Assembly: GCF_000143885.2 (NCBI RefSeq)
Contig: NC_018581.1
Coordinates: 1-64,000, forward strand
Length of the DNA stretch: 64,000 bases
Reading direction: 5' to 3'
From: Gordonia sp. KTR9
GTDB lineage: Bacteria > Actinomycetota > Actinomycetes > Mycobacteriales > Mycobacteriaceae
Shown: positions 1 through 12,359 of the stretch, one piece after another
Numbering within the stretch: the stretch's first letter is position 1
Layout: every line of letters begins with the position of its first letter
Made by a program: the position numbers and the translations under genes
Notes under the pieces: model-generated
Databases searched by the model: none
What the model was told of the DNA's origin: nothing
What the model saw: only the letters and a program-made list of their open reading frames with translations

Positions 1-4
1 CCCC

Positions 5-1510
5 GTGACTTCAGACCGCGACTCATTCGGCGAGGTGTGGCAGCAGGTCGTCGCCGAACTCAACGACGACGAAGCCGCACGCGACCACGAACCACTGACA
101 CGCCAGCAGAAGGCATGGCTGTCGCTGGTTCGACCCCTCACCCTCACCGAGGGTTTCGCCCTGCTGACCGTGCCGACGGCGCTGGTCCAGGAGCAGATCG
201 AACGCAATCTCCGCGAGACCATCCGCTCGGTCCTGAGCCGTCACCTCGACGAACCCGTCGACCTCGGTGTCCGTATCGCGACCCCGCGCAACGACGAGCC
301 GGCACCCGAGGCGCCGGCTGCCGAAGGTCGGCCCCTCGGTGGACCGGCCGCCGCCGACCACTCCGCGGCCCCGGTGGGCGCCGGGTTGGCCTCGGCCCCG
401 GTGGCGGAGTCCACGCGGCCGTCCGGCGACTGGGCGTCGTATTTCGCCGAGCGGCCCACGTCGACGCCACCGGCAACCGGTGCGAACCTCAACCCCAAGT
501 ACACCTTCGACACCTTCGTCATCGGCGCGTCGAACCGCTTCGCACATGCCTCGGCAGTGGCGGTGTCAGAGGCCCCGGCCCGGGCCTACAACCCGCTGTT
601 CATCTGGGGTGAGTCCGGTCTCGGCAAGACGCACCTGTTGCACGCCGCCGGGCACTACGCGCAGCGTCTGTTCCCCGGTATGCGGGTCAAGTACGTCTCC
701 ACCGAGGAATTCACCAACGACTTCATCAACTCACTTCGTGACGACCGGCGGGTCGCGTTCAAGCGTCGCTATCGCGACGTCGACGTCCTGCTAGTCGACG
801 ACATCCAGTTCCTCGTGGGCAAAGAAGGTATCCAGGAAGAGTTCTTCCACACCTTCAACACGCTGCACAACGCGAGCAAGCAGATTGTCATCTCGTCCGA
901 TCGTCCACCGAAACAGCTTGCAACACTGGAAGATCGGCTCCGCACTCGGTTCGAGTGGGGCTTGATCACCGACGTGCAGCCGCCCGATCTGGAGACCAGG
1001 ATCGCCATCCTGCGCAAGAAGGCGCAGATGGACAACATCGCGGTGCCCGACGACGTCCTCGAGCTCATCGCGTCGAAGATCGAACGCAACATCCGCGAGC
1101 TCGAAGGCGCGCTGATCCGGGTCACGGCTTTTGCCTCGCTCAACGACGCCGCACTCGACAAGTCCCTCGCCGACGTCGTTCTCCAGGCGCTGCTGCCCAA
1201 CTCGGGGACGCTCGAGGTCAGTGCGGCGAGCATCCTCGCGATCACCGCCGAGTACTTCGACATCTCCCTCGAAGAACTGCGCGGTCCCGGTAAGACACGG
1301 TCGATCGCGCAGGCACGTCAGATCTCGATGTATCTGTGCCGGGAGCTCACCGATCTCTCGCTGCCGAAGATCGGTGAGACCTTCGATCGCGACCACACGA
1401 CAGTGATGTACGCCGAACGCAAGATCCGCAAGGAGATGGCCGAGCGGCGACGGGTGTACGACCACGTCCAGGAACTCACCGCGCGCATCAAGCAGCGTGC
1501 CGTCGGCTGA
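5..1510 (+). CDS. dnaA: Chromosomal replication initiator DnaA
   Basis: DnaA binds DnaA boxes at oriC, melts the origin and loads the helicase. The 501-residue protein has the family's four-part build: an N-terminal domain (about 1-85), a variable Pro/Ala-rich linker (about 95-160), an AAA+ core with Walker [14 protein letters not shown] (about 200-212) and Walker [12 protein letters not shown], and a C-terminal helix-turn-helix with the signature [11 protein letters not shown] that reads the DnaA box. The start is GTG at position 5, so the promoter and upstream neighbours lie outside the window. A GC hairpin at 1573-1608 follows, then oriC and dnaN, the usual order. Confidence 0.98.
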   Translation: MTSDRDSFGEVWQQVVAELNDDEAARDHEPLTRQQKAWLSLVRPLTLTEGFALLTVPTALVQEQIERNLRETIRSVLSRHLDEPVDLGVRIATPRNDEPAPEAPAAEGRPLGGPAAADHSAAPVGAGLASAPVAESTRPSGDWASYFAERPTSTPPATGANLNPKYTFDTFVIGASNRFAHASAVAVSEAPARAYNPLFIWGESGLGKTHLLHAAGHYAQRLFPGMRVKYVSTEEFTNDFINSLRDDRRVAFKRRYRDVDVLLVDDIQFLVGKEGIQEEFFHTFNTLHNASKQIVISSDRPPKQLATLEDRLRTRFEWGLITDVQPPDLETRIAILRKKAQMDNIAVPDDVLELIASKIERNIRELEGALIRVTAFASLNDAALDKSLADVVLQALLPNSGTLEVSAASILAITAEYFDISLEELRGPGKTRSIAQARQISMYLCRELTDLSLPKIGETFDRDHTTVMYAERKIRKEMAERRRVYDHVQELTARIKQRAVG

Positions 1511-1572
1511 GGCGTCCTTCTCTCTAGTCTGTGGCCCGGCGTACCTGTGGCCCTGGCGCACATCTCTGGCCC

Positions 1573-1608
1573 CCGCACCCCCGAGCCGGCAACGGCCCGG
1601 GGGTGCGG
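1573..1608 (+). terminator. Hairpin after dnaA
   Basis: CCGCACCCCCG at 1573-1583 is the exact reverse complement of CGGGGGTGCGG at 1598-1608, and a few more pairs form inside. It lies 62 bases after the dnaA stop. There is no T-run, which is common for actinobacterial intrinsic terminators. Confidence 0.6.
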
Positions 1609-1799
1609 TCGTCTCACGGGTTCCCTCGGTGTCTCGTCCCGCTCCCGTGGACCCGAATGGCAACCCTCGACGGCAGACCCGACACCAACCCCCGACAGCG
1701 CCCGGGAATGCCAAGTCTGCTCCTCGGGTCGAGGGTCTCCGGCTCCGAAACGGCGGGTCTCGCGGTCGGATCCGGTCGACGTCTGCCCTGCTCACGAAT

Positions 1800-2055
1800 G
1801 ATCACCAGCTGTGGATGATCCTTGGGATAACCCGTGTCCGGATGTGCACCGACGGTGGACGCCGCGCGAACAACATCGAAACTCCACACCGGCGGCCGGA
1901 TCCGCTCGACGTTGCTCCACCGGTCATACACACGTGTGCACCCGCCCGGACTGGCCCGATGTCATGGTTGTCCACAGATTCCACAGCTCCTATTACTGAG
2001 ATGGATCCCTCTATAAAGAGAATCTTTTGTAAGAAGGTCTGTGCACAGACCGGTG
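1800..2055. other. oriC: Replication origin oriC (dnaA-dnaN intergenic region)
   Basis: The 732-base gap between dnaA and dnaN holds no credible gene. It has a perfect actinobacterial DnaA box TTGTCCACA at 1968-1976 and a one-mismatch box in the opposite orientation, TGTGGATGA, at 1810-1818. Weaker 6-7 of 9 matches lie at 1822-1830 (TTGGGATAA) and 1977-1985 (GATTCCACA). An AT-rich stretch at about 1987-2035 follows the best box and is the likely unwinding element. A 16-base perfect palindrome at 2036-2051 closes the region. Known mycobacterial origins lie in the same place. Exact limits are an estimate. Confidence 0.85.
2036..2051. repeat. 16-bp perfect palindrome at the oriC edge
   Basis: GGTCTGTGCACAGACC reads identically on both strands. 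It directly follows the AT-rich stretch of oriC and lies about 190 bases before dnaN. It could be a protein-binding site for origin control or for the dnaN promoter. No known protein is assigned. Confidence 0.6.
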
Positions 2056-2242
2056 CCGACCGGCCCGGTCGGACATCGCCCCGACGAGGGCCGGACTTGC
2101 CCCCAACCACCCCGGTCCGGGCAGCGGCGTTCTACAGTGGGACTCCCGGATGCGGGATCCCACTCCAGGCCGGCCGACCCACTGCGGCGCCGACCCGGCG
2201 ATCCAGGCGGGAACGAGAACGAGAGAAGGGCAACCTCCCAGC

Positions 2243-3412
2243 ATGAAGTTTCGTGTCGCGCGTGACGAGTTCGCTGATTCCGTCGCCTGGGTCGCCCGCA
2301 GTCTCCCGTCTCGTCCGCCCGTCCCGGTTCTCGGCTGTGTCGTGCTCAACGTCGGTGAGACCGGCCTGACCGTCTCGGGCTTCGACTACGAGGTCTCGGC
2401 GCAGGAGAACCTCGGCGCCGAGGTCGCCGACCCCGGACAGGTCCTGGTCTCCGGCCGGCTCCTCGCCGACATCACCAAGGCCCTCCCGAACAAGCCGGTC
2501 GACGTGACTCTCGACGGTTCTCGCGTCGCCATCACCTGTGGCAGCGCGAAGTTCTCGCTCCCGACGATGCCGGTCGAGGACTACCCGCAGCTGCCCGACG
2601 TCCCCGCCATCACCGGCACGATCCCGTCTCAACTGTTCGCCGAGGCGATCTCCCAGGTGGCCGTGGCGGCGGGCAAGGACGACACGCTGCCCATGCTGAC
2701 CGGCGTGCGCGTCGAGATCGAGGGCAACTCCGTCGTCCTCGCCGCAACCGACCGCTTCCGCTTGGCAGTGCGCGAATTGCAGTGGGAGCCTTCTGATCCC
2801 GACACCAAGGGCGCCGTCCTGGTCCCGGCGAAGACGCTCTCGGAGAGCGCCAAGACCGCTGGTGCCGAGGGCACCGGAGTCGTCTCGCTGGCCTTTGGTG
2901 GCGGCGCGGCCATCGGTTCCGACGGCATCCTCGGCATCCTCGGTGAGACGAAGAAGACCACGACCCGTCTGCTCGACGCGGAGTTCCCGAAGTTCCGTCA
3001 GCTGCTGCCGGCCAGCCACACCGCCGTCGCCACCATCGACAGCGGCCCGCTGATCGAGGCGATCCGTCGTGTGGCCCTCGTCGCCGAGCGCGGCGCACAG
3101 GTCCGGATGGAGTTCTCCGAGGGATCCGTGCTCCTCACCGCTGGCGGTGACGAGGCGGGTAAGGCCGAGGAAGAGCTGCCCGTGTCGTTCCAGGGTGAGC
3201 CCCTCACGATCGCGTTCAATCCCGGGTATCTGCAGGACGGCTTGTCGGCGATCAACGCCGACGCGGTGGACTTCGGGTTCACCACCCCCAGCCGGCCCGC
3301 CGTGCTCCGCCCGGCCAGCGGCGAGGATCCGGTGGCGGACGAGTCCGGCGCATTCGTCGCTCCCGAGAGTGCCTTCAGCTACCTGTTGATGCCCGTCCGC
3401 CTCCCCGGCTGA
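2243..3412 (+). CDS. dnaN: DNA polymerase III beta subunit (sliding clamp)
   Basis: The beta clamp is a ring-shaped dimer that tethers DNA polymerase to DNA. The 389-residue protein begins [20 protein letters not shown] and has the usual length for three consecutive clamp domains. It ends in [10 protein letters not shown], the typical clamp C-terminus (M-P-x-R). ATG 2243 is chosen because the reading frame upstream has no clamp homology and AGAAGGG lies at 2224-2230. It sits between oriC and recF, as expected, with a 43-base gap to recF. Confidence 0.97.
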   Translation: MKFRVARDEFADSVAWVARSLPSRPPVPVLGCVVLNVGETGLTVSGFDYEVSAQENLGAEVADPGQVLVSGRLLADITKALPNKPVDVTLDGSRVAITCGSAKFSLPTMPVEDYPQLPDVPAITGTIPSQLFAEAISQVAVAAGKDDTLPMLTGVRVEIEGNSVVLAATDRFRLAVRELQWEPSDPDTKGAVLVPAKTLSESAKTAGAEGTGVVSLAFGGGAAIGSDGILGILGETKKTTTRLLDAEFPKFRQLLPASHTAVATIDSGPLIEAIRRVALVAERGAQVRMEFSEGSVLLTAGGDEAGKAEEELPVSFQGEPLTIAFNPGYLQDGLSAINADAVDFGFTTPSRPAVLRPASGEDPVADESGAFVAPESAFSYLLMPVRLPG

Positions 3413-3455
3413 CGGCCGCCGCCGGCCTCGCTGTCACCAGGATCGACGCCGACTC

Positions 3456-4679
3456 GTGTTCGTCCGTGAGCTGCATCTGAGGGATTTCCGATCGTGGCGG
3501 GGCCTGGACCTCGATCTGGCACCCGGCCCGACCGTCTTCACCGGCCGTAACGGCTTCGGCAAGACGAACCTGCTCGAGGCGCTGTTCTACCTGTCGACCC
3601 TCCGGTCGCATCGGGTGAGTTCCGACGCGCCACTCGTCCACGCGGGATCCGCGTCGGCATCGGTGATCGCGACGGTCGAGAACGACGGTCGGGAGCTGAC
3701 CGCCGATCTGCGGATCAACGCCGAGGGGGCCAACAAGGCGGCCATCAACGGGAGCCCGGCACGACGACCCCGCGACCTGCTCGGCATCCTCCGCACGGTG
3801 CTGTTCGCACCGGAGGACCTTTCCCTGGTTCGTGGGGATCCGAGCGACCGACGACGTTTCGTCGACGAGCTCGTCGCACAGCGTGGACCCCGCTTCGCCG
3901 CGGCCCGCGCCGACTACGACCGGGTCCTCCGCCAGCGTTCGGCTTTGCTCAAGACTGCCGCGGCGGCACTGAGACGTGGTGGGGAACAAGCAGATTCGGT
4001 CATCAGCACGCTCGACGTCTGGGACGGTCAGCTCGCGGATCTCGGCGGTCAGGTGATCGCCGCACGGTTGTCGGTGCTCGCCGAGCTCGAGCCCCACTTC
4101 ACGGGTTCGTACGCCTCGATCGCGCCGCATTCGCGGCCGGCCGTGCTCCGCTATCGTCCCGCGGGTGGTGCGGAGATCGAGGAGCGCACCCCGGAGGCCA
4201 TCGCCGACGTGCTGGCGGTGCGCCTGACGGAGTTGCGCGACAAGGAGATCGAGCGCGGCCTGTGCCTGGTCGGGCCGCACCGCGACGACATCGACATCGT
4301 GCTCGGCAACGATGTCGCGAAAGGCTTTGCCTCGCACGGGGAATCGTGGTCGCTGGCGTTGGCCCTGCGGCTGGGATCGGTCGAGCTGACCCGTGCCGAG
4401 GGCGTCGAGCCGGTCATCATGCTCGACGATGTGTTCGCCGAATTGGACGCCAAGCGGCGCGCGCAACTCGTCGAGTTCACCGCCGACGCCGAGCAGCTGC
4501 TCATCACCGCTGCCGTGGCCGAGGACATTCCCGGACAGATCGGTGGCCGGCGGATCGGCGTCGACGTGGTCGACGACGGCGAGGGACGACGGTCACACAT
4601 CGTCGACGACGACGATGATGGAGACGACGCAGACGCAGTCGCCGATGTGGTGGCCGCGGGGGAGGAGACCCATGAGTGA
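3456..4679 (+). CDS. recF: DNA replication and repair protein RecF
   Basis: RecF is an SMC-like ATPase that helps load RecA at gaps. Visible motifs are Walker A GRNGFGKTNLLEAL (about 30-43), the ABC signature region SHGESWSLALALRL and Walker B PVIMLDDVFAELD. The start is GTG 3456 with no strong Shine-Dalgarno. The length is 407 residues. The last 35 or so residues are an unusually acidic tail with a run of Asp, a lineage-specific addition to the usual roughly 370-residue protein. The last codons overlap the start of the DUF721 gene by 8 bases, indicating translational coupling. Confidence 0.97.
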   Translation: MFVRELHLRDFRSWRGLDLDLAPGPTVFTGRNGFGKTNLLEALFYLSTLRSHRVSSDAPLVHAGSASASVIATVENDGRELTADLRINAEGANKAAINGSPARRPRDLLGILRTVLFAPEDLSLVRGDPSDRRRFVDELVAQRGPRFAAARADYDRVLRQRSALLKTAAAALRRGGEQADSVISTLDVWDGQLADLGGQVIAARLSVLAELEPHFTGSYASIAPHSRPAVLRYRPAGGAEIEERTPEAIADVLAVRLTELRDKEIERGLCLVGPHRDDIDIVLGNDVAKGFASHGESWSLALALRLGSVELTRAEGVEPVIMLDDVFAELDAKRRAQLVEFTADAEQLLITAAVAEDIPGQIGGRRIGVDVVDDGEGRRSHIVDDDDDGDDADAVADVVAAGEETHE

Positions 4680-5256
4680 CGATCTCCCGGCCGGATCCTC
4701 CGATCCCGTCGAGCCCGCGCCGCGCCCGACCCCGCCCGGTGAACTGGGCGGGTACGAGCGAGCTCGCAAGGCGCTGGAGGAGGCGCGGGCGCAGGCCCGC
4801 GCCGCGGGGAAGTCCGTCGGCCGGGGCCGGGCCTCGCCCGTCCGTCGTGTGCCGCGCGGATCCCAGGGGCGCCGGCGGTGGTCCGGTTCCGGACCGGATG
4901 CACGGGATCCGCAGCCGTTCGGCCGCCTCGTCGGTGGTCTGGCGAAAGAACGCGGCTGGCAGGAGAAGATCGGCGAGGGCACCCTGTTCGGGATGTGGGA
5001 GCAGATCGTCGGTTCCGACATCGCCGCGCACGCGCAGCCGATTGCACTGCGCGACAACGTACTTCATGTCCAGGCCGAGTCCACGGCGTGGGCGACACAA
5101 CTCCGCTACGTCCAGTCGCAGATCCTCGCCAAGATAGCCGCGGCCATCGGCCACGGCCAGGTCACGTCGTTGCGGATCAGTGGTCCGAAGGGTCCGTCGT
5201 GGCGCAAGGGTGAGCGGCATGTCCGCGGCCGGGGCCCGCGCGACACCTACGGCTGA
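4672..5256 (+). CDS. DUF721 family protein
   Basis: This 194-residue protein corresponds to the conserved gene between recF and gyrB in mycobacteria (Rv0004 type). Residues 1-80 are low-complexity and rich in Arg, Gly and Pro. The conserved part (about 85-165) contains LFGMWEQIVGSDIAAHAQPI and a segment ending QSQILAKI. DUF721 proteins are small basic proteins; some are thought to act with DnaA or at the origin, but no activity is established here. ATG 4672 overlaps recF, so the two are probably co-translated. Confidence 0.9.
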   Translation: MSDDLPAGSSDPVEPAPRPTPPGELGGYERARKALEEARAQARAAGKSVGRGRASPVRRVPRGSQGRRRWSGSGPDARDPQPFGRLVGGLAKERGWQEKIGEGTLFGMWEQIVGSDIAAHAQPIALRDNVLHVQAESTAWATQLRYVQSQILAKIAAAIGHGQVTSLRISGPKGPSWRKGERHVRGRGPRDTYG

Positions 5257-7665
<2,409 letters not shown>

Positions 7666-7709
7666 TCACGGATCGTCTCGATTCGTAGTGATCGCAGAAA
7701 GAACACACA

Positions 7710-10199
7710 ATGACTGACACCACTCTGCCGCCCGCCGGAGGCGAAGGCGATCGCATCGAGCCCGTCGATCTCGGGCAGGAGATGCAGAAGAGCTACATCG
7801 ATTACGCCATGAGCGTGATCGTGGGGCGAGCACTCCCCGAGGTGCGCGACGGCCTGAAGCCGGTGCACCGCCGTCTCCTCTACGCGTCCTTCGATGCCGG
7901 TTTCCGGCCGGACCGCAGTTATGTGAAGTCCGCGAAACCCGTTGCGGAGACGATGGGTAACTATCACCCGCACGGCGACACGGCGATCTACGACGCGCTC
8001 GTCCGACTCGCCCAGCCGTGGTCGATGCGCTACCCGCTCATCGACGGGCAGGGCAACTTCGGCTCGCGCGGCAACGACGGTGCGGCCGCGATGCGGTACA
8101 CCGAGGCGCGTCTCACGCCGCTCGCCATGGAGATGTTGCGTGACATCACCGAGGAGACAGTCGATTTCGTCCCCAACTACGACGGCAAGACGAATGAGCC
8201 GACGGTACTGCCGTCGCGCATCCCGAACCTGCTGATCAATGGCTCCGGCGGTATCGCCGTCGGCATGGCCACCAACATGCCTCCGCACAACCTCAACGAG
8301 GTTGCCGAGGCGGTGTTCTGGGCGCTGGAGAATCACGACGCCGACGACGAGACCACCCTCGCCGCCTGCATGGAGTGCATTAAGGGACCCGACTTCCCCA
8401 CGGCCGGACTGATCGTCGGCAGCCAGGGCATCAAGGACGCCTACACGACCGGTCGCGGCAGCATCCGGATGCGCAGCGTCGTCGACATCGAGGAGAACAA
8501 GGGAGCCACCACGCTGGTGGTAACCGAGTTGCCGTACCAGGTCAACCCGGACAACCTGATCCAGTCGATCGCCGAGCAGGTCAACGAGGGAAAGCTCAAG
8601 GGCATCAGCCGGATCGAGGATCAGTCCTCGGACCGCGTCGGTATGCGCATCGTGGTGACACTGCGTCGTGACGCCGTCGCCAAGGTCGTGCTGAACAACC
8701 TGTACAAGCACAGCCAGCTCCAGACCAGCTTCGGCGCCAACATGCTATCGATCGTCGACGGCGTGCCGCGCACGCTGCGACTCGACCAGATGATCCGCTA
8801 CTACGTGGCGCATCAGATCGACGTCATCGTGCGTCGGACCCGGTACCGGTTGCGCAAGGCCGAGGAGCGCGCGCACATCCTGCGCGGTCTGGTGAAAGCT
8901 CTTGACGCCCTTGACGAAGTGATCGCGCTGATCCGCCGCTCGGCGAACACCGAGACCGCACGCACCGGCCTGATCGACCTCCTCGACATCGACGAGATCC
9001 AGGCCGACGCCATCCTCGCGATGCAGCTGCGCCGGCTGTCGGCATTGGAGCGGCAGAAGATCGTCGACGAGCTCGCCGAGATCGAACTCGAGATCGCCGA
9101 CTACAAGGACATCCTCGACCGGCCGGAGCGTCAGCGCGCGATCGTGCGCGACGAGCTCAAGGAGGTCGTCGACAAGTACGGCGACGAGCGTCGTACGAAG
9201 ATCATCGCGGCCGACGGCGACGTCAGCGACGAGGATCTGATCGCGCGTGAGGACGTTGTCGTCACGATCACCGAGACCGGGTACGCCAAGCGCACCAAGA
9301 CCGACCTGTACCGCAGCCAGCGTCGCGGCGGCAAGGGCGTGCAGGGTGCCGGCCTCAAGCAGGACGACATCGTCAAGCACTTCTTCGTGTGCTCGACCCA
9401 CGACTGGATTCTGTTCTTCACGACCAAGGGACGGGTCTACCGCGCCAAGGCCTACGAGCTGCCCGAGGCCAACCGCACCGCGCGCGGCCAGCACGTCGCC
9501 AACCTCCTCGCCTTCCAGCCGGAGGAGCGCATCGCCCAGGTCATCCAGCTCAAGACCTACGAGGATGCCCCGTACCTGGTGCTCGCCACCCGCAACGGCC
9601 TGGTCAAGAAGTCCCGCCTGGTCGACTTCGACTCGAACCGCTCCGGCGGCATCGCGGCGATCAACCTGCGCGGTGAGGACGAACTGGTCGGCGCCCAGTT
9701 GTGCAGCGCCGACGACGATCTGCTCCTGGTGTCGCAGAAGGGACAGTCGATCCGCTTCCACGCCGACGACGAGGCCCTGCGGCCCATGGGCCGGCAGACC
9801 TCGGGCGTCCAGGGCATGCGGTTCAACACCGACGACACGCTCCTGTCGCTCAACGTCGTCCGCGACGGCACCTACCTCCTGGTCGCGACCTCCGGTGGGT
9901 ACGCCAAGCGGACCGGCATGGACGACTACCCGGTGCAGGGCCGCGGCGGCAAGGGTGTGCTGACGATCGCCCACGATCGACGGCGCGGCGAACTGATCGG
10001 CGCCCTCATCGTCGACGACGACTCCGAGCTCTACGCCATCACCTCGGGCGGCGGCGTCATCCGCACGACGGCGAAGTCGGTCCGCAAGGCCGGTCGCCAG
10101 ACCAAGGGTGTGCGCCTGATGAACATCGACGAGGGAACGACGGTCATCGCGATCGCCCGCAACGCCGACGAGCCGGACGAGACAGAGGTCTCTTCCTAG
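7710..10199 (+). CDS. gyrA: DNA gyrase subunit A
   Basis: GyrA cleaves and rejoins DNA. The 829-residue protein carries the catalytic tyrosine at 130 (AAAMRYTE) and the quinolone-resistance region [15 protein letters not shown], where Thr91 sits at the Escherichia coli Ser83 position and Asp95 at the Asp87 position. The C-terminal half is the DNA-wrapping beta-pinwheel, with a GyrA-box-like [10 protein letters not shown] and a second blade motif [12 protein letters not shown] 7710 follows gyrB closely. The next gene (DUF3566) starts 118 bases later. Confidence 0.98.
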   Translation: MTDTTLPPAGGEGDRIEPVDLGQEMQKSYIDYAMSVIVGRALPEVRDGLKPVHRRLLYASFDAGFRPDRSYVKSAKPVAETMGNYHPHGDTAIYDALVRLAQPWSMRYPLIDGQGNFGSRGNDGAAAMRYTEARLTPLAMEMLRDITEETVDFVPNYDGKTNEPTVLPSRIPNLLINGSGGIAVGMATNMPPHNLNEVAEAVFWALENHDADDETTLAACMECIKGPDFPTAGLIVGSQGIKDAYTTGRGSIRMRSVVDIEENKGATTLVVTELPYQVNPDNLIQSIAEQVNEGKLKGISRIEDQSSDRVGMRIVVTLRRDAVAKVVLNNLYKHSQLQTSFGANMLSIVDGVPRTLRLDQMIRYYVAHQIDVIVRRTRYRLRKAEERAHILRGLVKALDALDEVIALIRRSANTETARTGLIDLLDIDEIQADAILAMQLRRLSALERQKIVDELAEIELEIADYKDILDRPERQRAIVRDELKEVVDKYGDERRTKIIAADGDVSDEDLIAREDVVVTITETGYAKRTKTDLYRSQRRGGKGVQGAGLKQDDIVKHFFVCSTHDWILFFTTKGRVYRAKAYELPEANRTARGQHVANLLAFQPEERIAQVIQLKTYEDAPYLVLATRNGLVKKSRLVDFDSNRSGGIAAINLRGEDELVGAQLCSADDDLLLVSQKGQSIRFHADDEALRPMGRQTSGVQGMRFNTDDTLLSLNVVRDGTYLLVATSGGYAKRTGMDDYPVQGRGGKGVLTIAHDRRRGELIGALIVDDDSELYAITSGGGVIRTTAKSVRKAGRQTKGVRLMNIDEGTTVIAIARNADEPDETEVSS

Positions 10200-10317
10200 G
10201 CGTTAGGGTGAAGACCACTGTTTCTCGGCCCGTCGTCAGCCGGCGGGTCGGGGAGCGATGGGTTCGGACCCGGCGCCGAGCGAGCAACGTCAGCAACGCC
10301 TGAGTGAGGGAATGTCT

Positions 10318-11301
10318 GTGAGCACACCGAACGAGCCGCATCAGGACCAGAACGGGCGCCCCGCCGGGGGGCCGGCGGGCCCCGGGACGGGTACCCCGAC
10401 CGGGGGACTGGTGCCTCCGTGGCAGCGTGGACCGGCCGAGGATTCGTCCGGCGCGCCGACCGAGACGTTCACTCGCGACGACACCCGCCGGCCCGGCCCG
10501 GACGGCAATCCGGGCGGTCCGTCGCAGAACGGTCCGAGTGGCCCGCCGCAGAACAACCCGGGCGGCCCGCCGCAGAACAACCCGGGCGGCCCGCCGCAGA
10601 ACAACCCGGGCGGCCCGCCGCAGAACAACCCGGGCGGCCCGCCGCCGCGCGGCGTCGTGACGAACAGCGGTACCGCTGCCGCCAGCATGAGCGGCCAGCA
10701 GGCGCCGGTCACCAAACTCGAGAGTCCTCGACGCTCGGGTGCGGCGACGGCGACCGAGGAGTCCGGCTTCGTCGAGTCACCCACCAGCACGATCGATCGG
10801 GGACACCTCCCGGCGAACGATCTGCCCGATCTCGATCAGATCCACCACACCGCGGATCTGAAGCGGCCTGAGGCCTCGCAGGCGCCGGGCGGCAAGTCGG
10901 TGCCGCGGTCGGCACCGCGCCAGGTGCTCGCCGCCGGCACCGCGCTGCGCGCGGCGGTGCAGGTCCGTCGGATCGACCCGTGGGCGACGTTCAAGATCGC
11001 GGCCGTGCTGTCGGTCGTCGGCTTCTTCATCTGGATGATCTCCGTCGCGGTGCTGTACCTGATCCTCGACGGCATGGGCGTGTGGGATCAGGTGAACAAC
11101 AGCTTCGGAACGCTCATGGCCGAGGAATCGAGCACGAGTGGAGACGTCGTGGGGGCGGGCACCGTCTTCGGCGCTGCTGCCCTCCTGGGGGCCATCAACG
11201 CCATCCTGCTGACGGCCCTGGCGACGATCGGCAGCTACATCTACAACATCTGCGCCGACCTCGTCGGCGGCGCTGAGGTGACGCTCGCCGACCTCGACTG
11301 A
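10318..11301 (+). CDS. DUF3566 membrane protein with proline-rich N-terminus
   Basis: This is the gene that follows gyrA in Mycobacteriales (Rv0007 type). The first two thirds of the 327-residue protein are disordered and Pro/Gly/Gln-rich, with four copies of an eight-residue repeat (PGGPPQNN type). The DUF3566 core starts at RRIDPWATFKIAAVLSVVGF and has two membrane helices, ending EVTLADLD. Its role is unknown; the position suggests an envelope or division function. GTG 10318 is preferred because GAGGG at 10306-10310 is well spaced. ATG 10312 and ATG 10258 are in-frame alternatives. Confidence 0.85.
   Translation: MSTPNEPHQDQNGRPAGGPAGPGTGTPTGGLVPPWQRGPAEDSSGAPTETFTRDDTRRPGPDGNPGGPSQNGPSGPPQNNPGGPPQNNPGGPPQNNPGGPPQNNPGGPPPRGVVTNSGTAAASMSGQQAPVTKLESPRRSGAATATEESGFVESPTSTIDRGHLPANDLPDLDQIHHTADLKRPEASQAPGGKSVPRSAPRQVLAAGTALRAAVQVRRIDPWATFKIAAVLSVVGFFIWMISVAVLYLILDGMGVWDQVNNSFGTLMAEESSTSGDVVGAGTVFGAAALLGAINAILLTALATIGSYIYNICADLVGGAEVTLADLD
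10541..10643 (+). repeat. 24-bp tandem repeat inside the DUF3566 gene
   Basis: About 4.3 copies of a 24-base unit (GCCCGCCGCAGAACAACCCG plus GGCG) lie head to tail and encode the GGPPQNNP peptide repeat. The copies are virtually identical, which points to recent expansion by slippage and likely length variation between strains. Confidence 0.9.
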
Positions 11302-11322
11302 CCGAGCTCCTGACCAGCCGTT

Positions 11323-11352
11323 TTGTTTGTTGGGGTATCGGTCGGGTAATCT
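11323..11352 (+). promoter_or_regulatory. Promoter of the tRNA-Ile / tRNA-Ala pair
   Basis: A -35 TTGTTT (11323-11328) and a -10 TAATCT (11347-11352) are separated by 18 bases. The predicted start would be about 9 bases before the tRNA-Ile. Confidence 0.6.
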
Positions 11353-11367
11353 CACTCCTCGGTTCAA

Positions 11368-11441
11368 GGGCCTATAGCTCAGGCGGTTAGAGCGCTTCGC
11401 TGATAACGAAGAGGTCGGAGGTTCAAGTCCTCCTAGGCCCA
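11368..11441 (+). tRNA. tRNA-Ile (GAT anticodon)
   Basis: A 74-base cloverleaf with acceptor stem GGGCCTA/TAGGCCC, the D-arm motif AGCTCAGGCGGTTAGAGC, anticodon loop CTGATAA and T-arm GGTTCAAGTCC. No CCA is encoded. It is paired with tRNA-Ala downstream, as in mycobacteria (ileT-alaT). Confidence 0.97.
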
Positions 11442-11502
11442 CTGCGACGGATGTTTTCGGACATTGGAATTCGCATCCCGCCGAACCGATCCGGGACGGC
11501 AC

Positions 11503-11578
11503 GGGGCCTTAGCTCAGTTGGTAGAGCGCTGCCTTTGCAAGGCAGATGTCAGGAGTTCGAATCTCCTAGGCTCCACCA
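11503..11578 (+). tRNA. tRNA-Ala (TGC anticodon)
   Basis: The acceptor stem GGGGCCT pairs with AGGCTCC. The D arm is AGCTCAGTTGGTAGAGC, the anticodon loop CTTTGCAAG reads TGC, and the T arm contains GTTCGAATC. Here the CCA end is encoded (11576-11578). Confidence 0.97.
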
Positions 11579-11620
11579 CGTTCATCTCGAAGCCGGCATC
11601 GGTCGGCGATGTACTGCGAC

Positions 11621-11663
11621 GGCGACGACGCGGCTCCACGAGCCGCTCGTCGCCTTTCGTGTT
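11621..11663 (+). terminator. Intrinsic terminator after the tRNA pair
   Basis: A 15-16 base-pair hairpin (GGCGACGA...GCGGCTC against GAGCCGC...TCGTCGCC, one bulged base, 3-base loop) is followed by TTTCGTGTTT. It ends tRNA transcription and separates it from the convergent XRE gene. Confidence 0.85.
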
Positions 11664-11680
11664 TCCGGCGCACTCCGTGG

Positions 11681-12259
11681 TCACCGCGGTGGATGCTCGT
11701 CCAGGCGCGACACCGGGCGGTCGCCGTGCGGCCCGAAGAGATGCAGGATCTCGACCGGGCTGTCGTCGGCCGGTCCGAACCAATGCGGTGTCGTCGGGTC
11801 GAACTGTGCGGTCTCGCCGGGTTCGAGGATGTGCTCGTCGTCGTTCAGGAGCACGCGCAGTCTGCCGGCGAGCACGTAGAGCCACGCGTGCCCGTCATGG
11901 GTGACCAGGCGCGGCTCGCGCGGGCCCAGGACGTGCTTGAACGCCCGCACGCGTCCCGGGTAGCCGGTGAGCGGAACGATGATGCCTCCCGACGCGATGG
12001 ACCTCGGTTCGAGGTGCACGCGGGGATCACCGGTTGGCGGTGCGTCGACGAGTTGATCCAGGGACACGCGGTAGAGCTTCGCGAGGGGGAGCAGGACGTC
12101 GAGGGTCGGTTGCCGTTTACCGGTCTCCACACGCGAGAGTGTGCTGATCGACAATCCCGACTCCTCGGCCACCGCCGTCAGCGTGAGGTCCCGCCCAAGC
12201 CGGAGGGTGCGCAGCCGCGGGCCGATCGCATCGATCAGGTCGGTGAGCTTCGCGGTCAT
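11681..12259 (-). CDS. XRE-family regulator with C-terminal cupin domain
   Basis: This is a 192-residue transcription regulator. An N-terminal helix-turn-helix (about 12-65) reads LRLGRDLTLTAVAEESGLSI then STLSRVETGKRQPTL. The C-terminal cupin (about 110-185) has GHAWLYVLAGRLRVLL, LEPGETAQFD and the HWFGP strand. XRE-cupin regulators sense small molecules and usually control a neighbouring gene. ATG 12259 gives a complete HTH. The divergent partner at 12360 begins 100 bases away, and the inverted repeat between them (12269-12285) is a likely operator. Confidence 0.88.
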   Translation of the reverse strand: MTAKLTDLIDAIGPRLRTLRLGRDLTLTAVAEESGLSISTLSRVETGKRQPTLDVLLPLAKLYRVSLDQLVDAPPTGDPRVHLEPRSIASGGIIVPLTGYPGRVRAFKHVLGPREPRLVTHDGHAWLYVLAGRLRVLLNDDEHILEPGETAQFDPTTPHWFGPADDSPVEILHLFGPHGDRPVSRLDEHPPR

Positions 12260-12268
12260 GGCGTCATC

Positions 12269-12285
12269 TTTGCAGATCCCGCAAA
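12269..12285. promoter_or_regulatory. Inverted repeat in the XRE / NAD-binding divergent promoter
   Basis: TTTGC (12269-12273) and GCAAA (12281-12285) form an inverted repeat with a 7-base spacer just upstream of the XRE-cupin start. It is a plausible autoregulatory operator; this is inferred from position and symmetry. Confidence 0.5.
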
Positions 12286-12359
12286 AGTCCTCACCGGTCG
12301 CGATCGCTGTCGCCGAGCATGGTCTCCAGGCGATCGGGAAACAGCGAAAGTGGTGTGGG

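Noticed and set aside
1497-2246. Plus-strand frame through the dnaA-dnaN gap
   Set aside because: It spans the DnaA boxes and AT-rich origin, and has no domain or RBS. It is oriC DNA.
7954-7996. GyrA Thr91 as a drug-resistance mutation
   Set aside because: A Thr or Ser at this place is normal in many bacteria, and no wild-type reference is available here.
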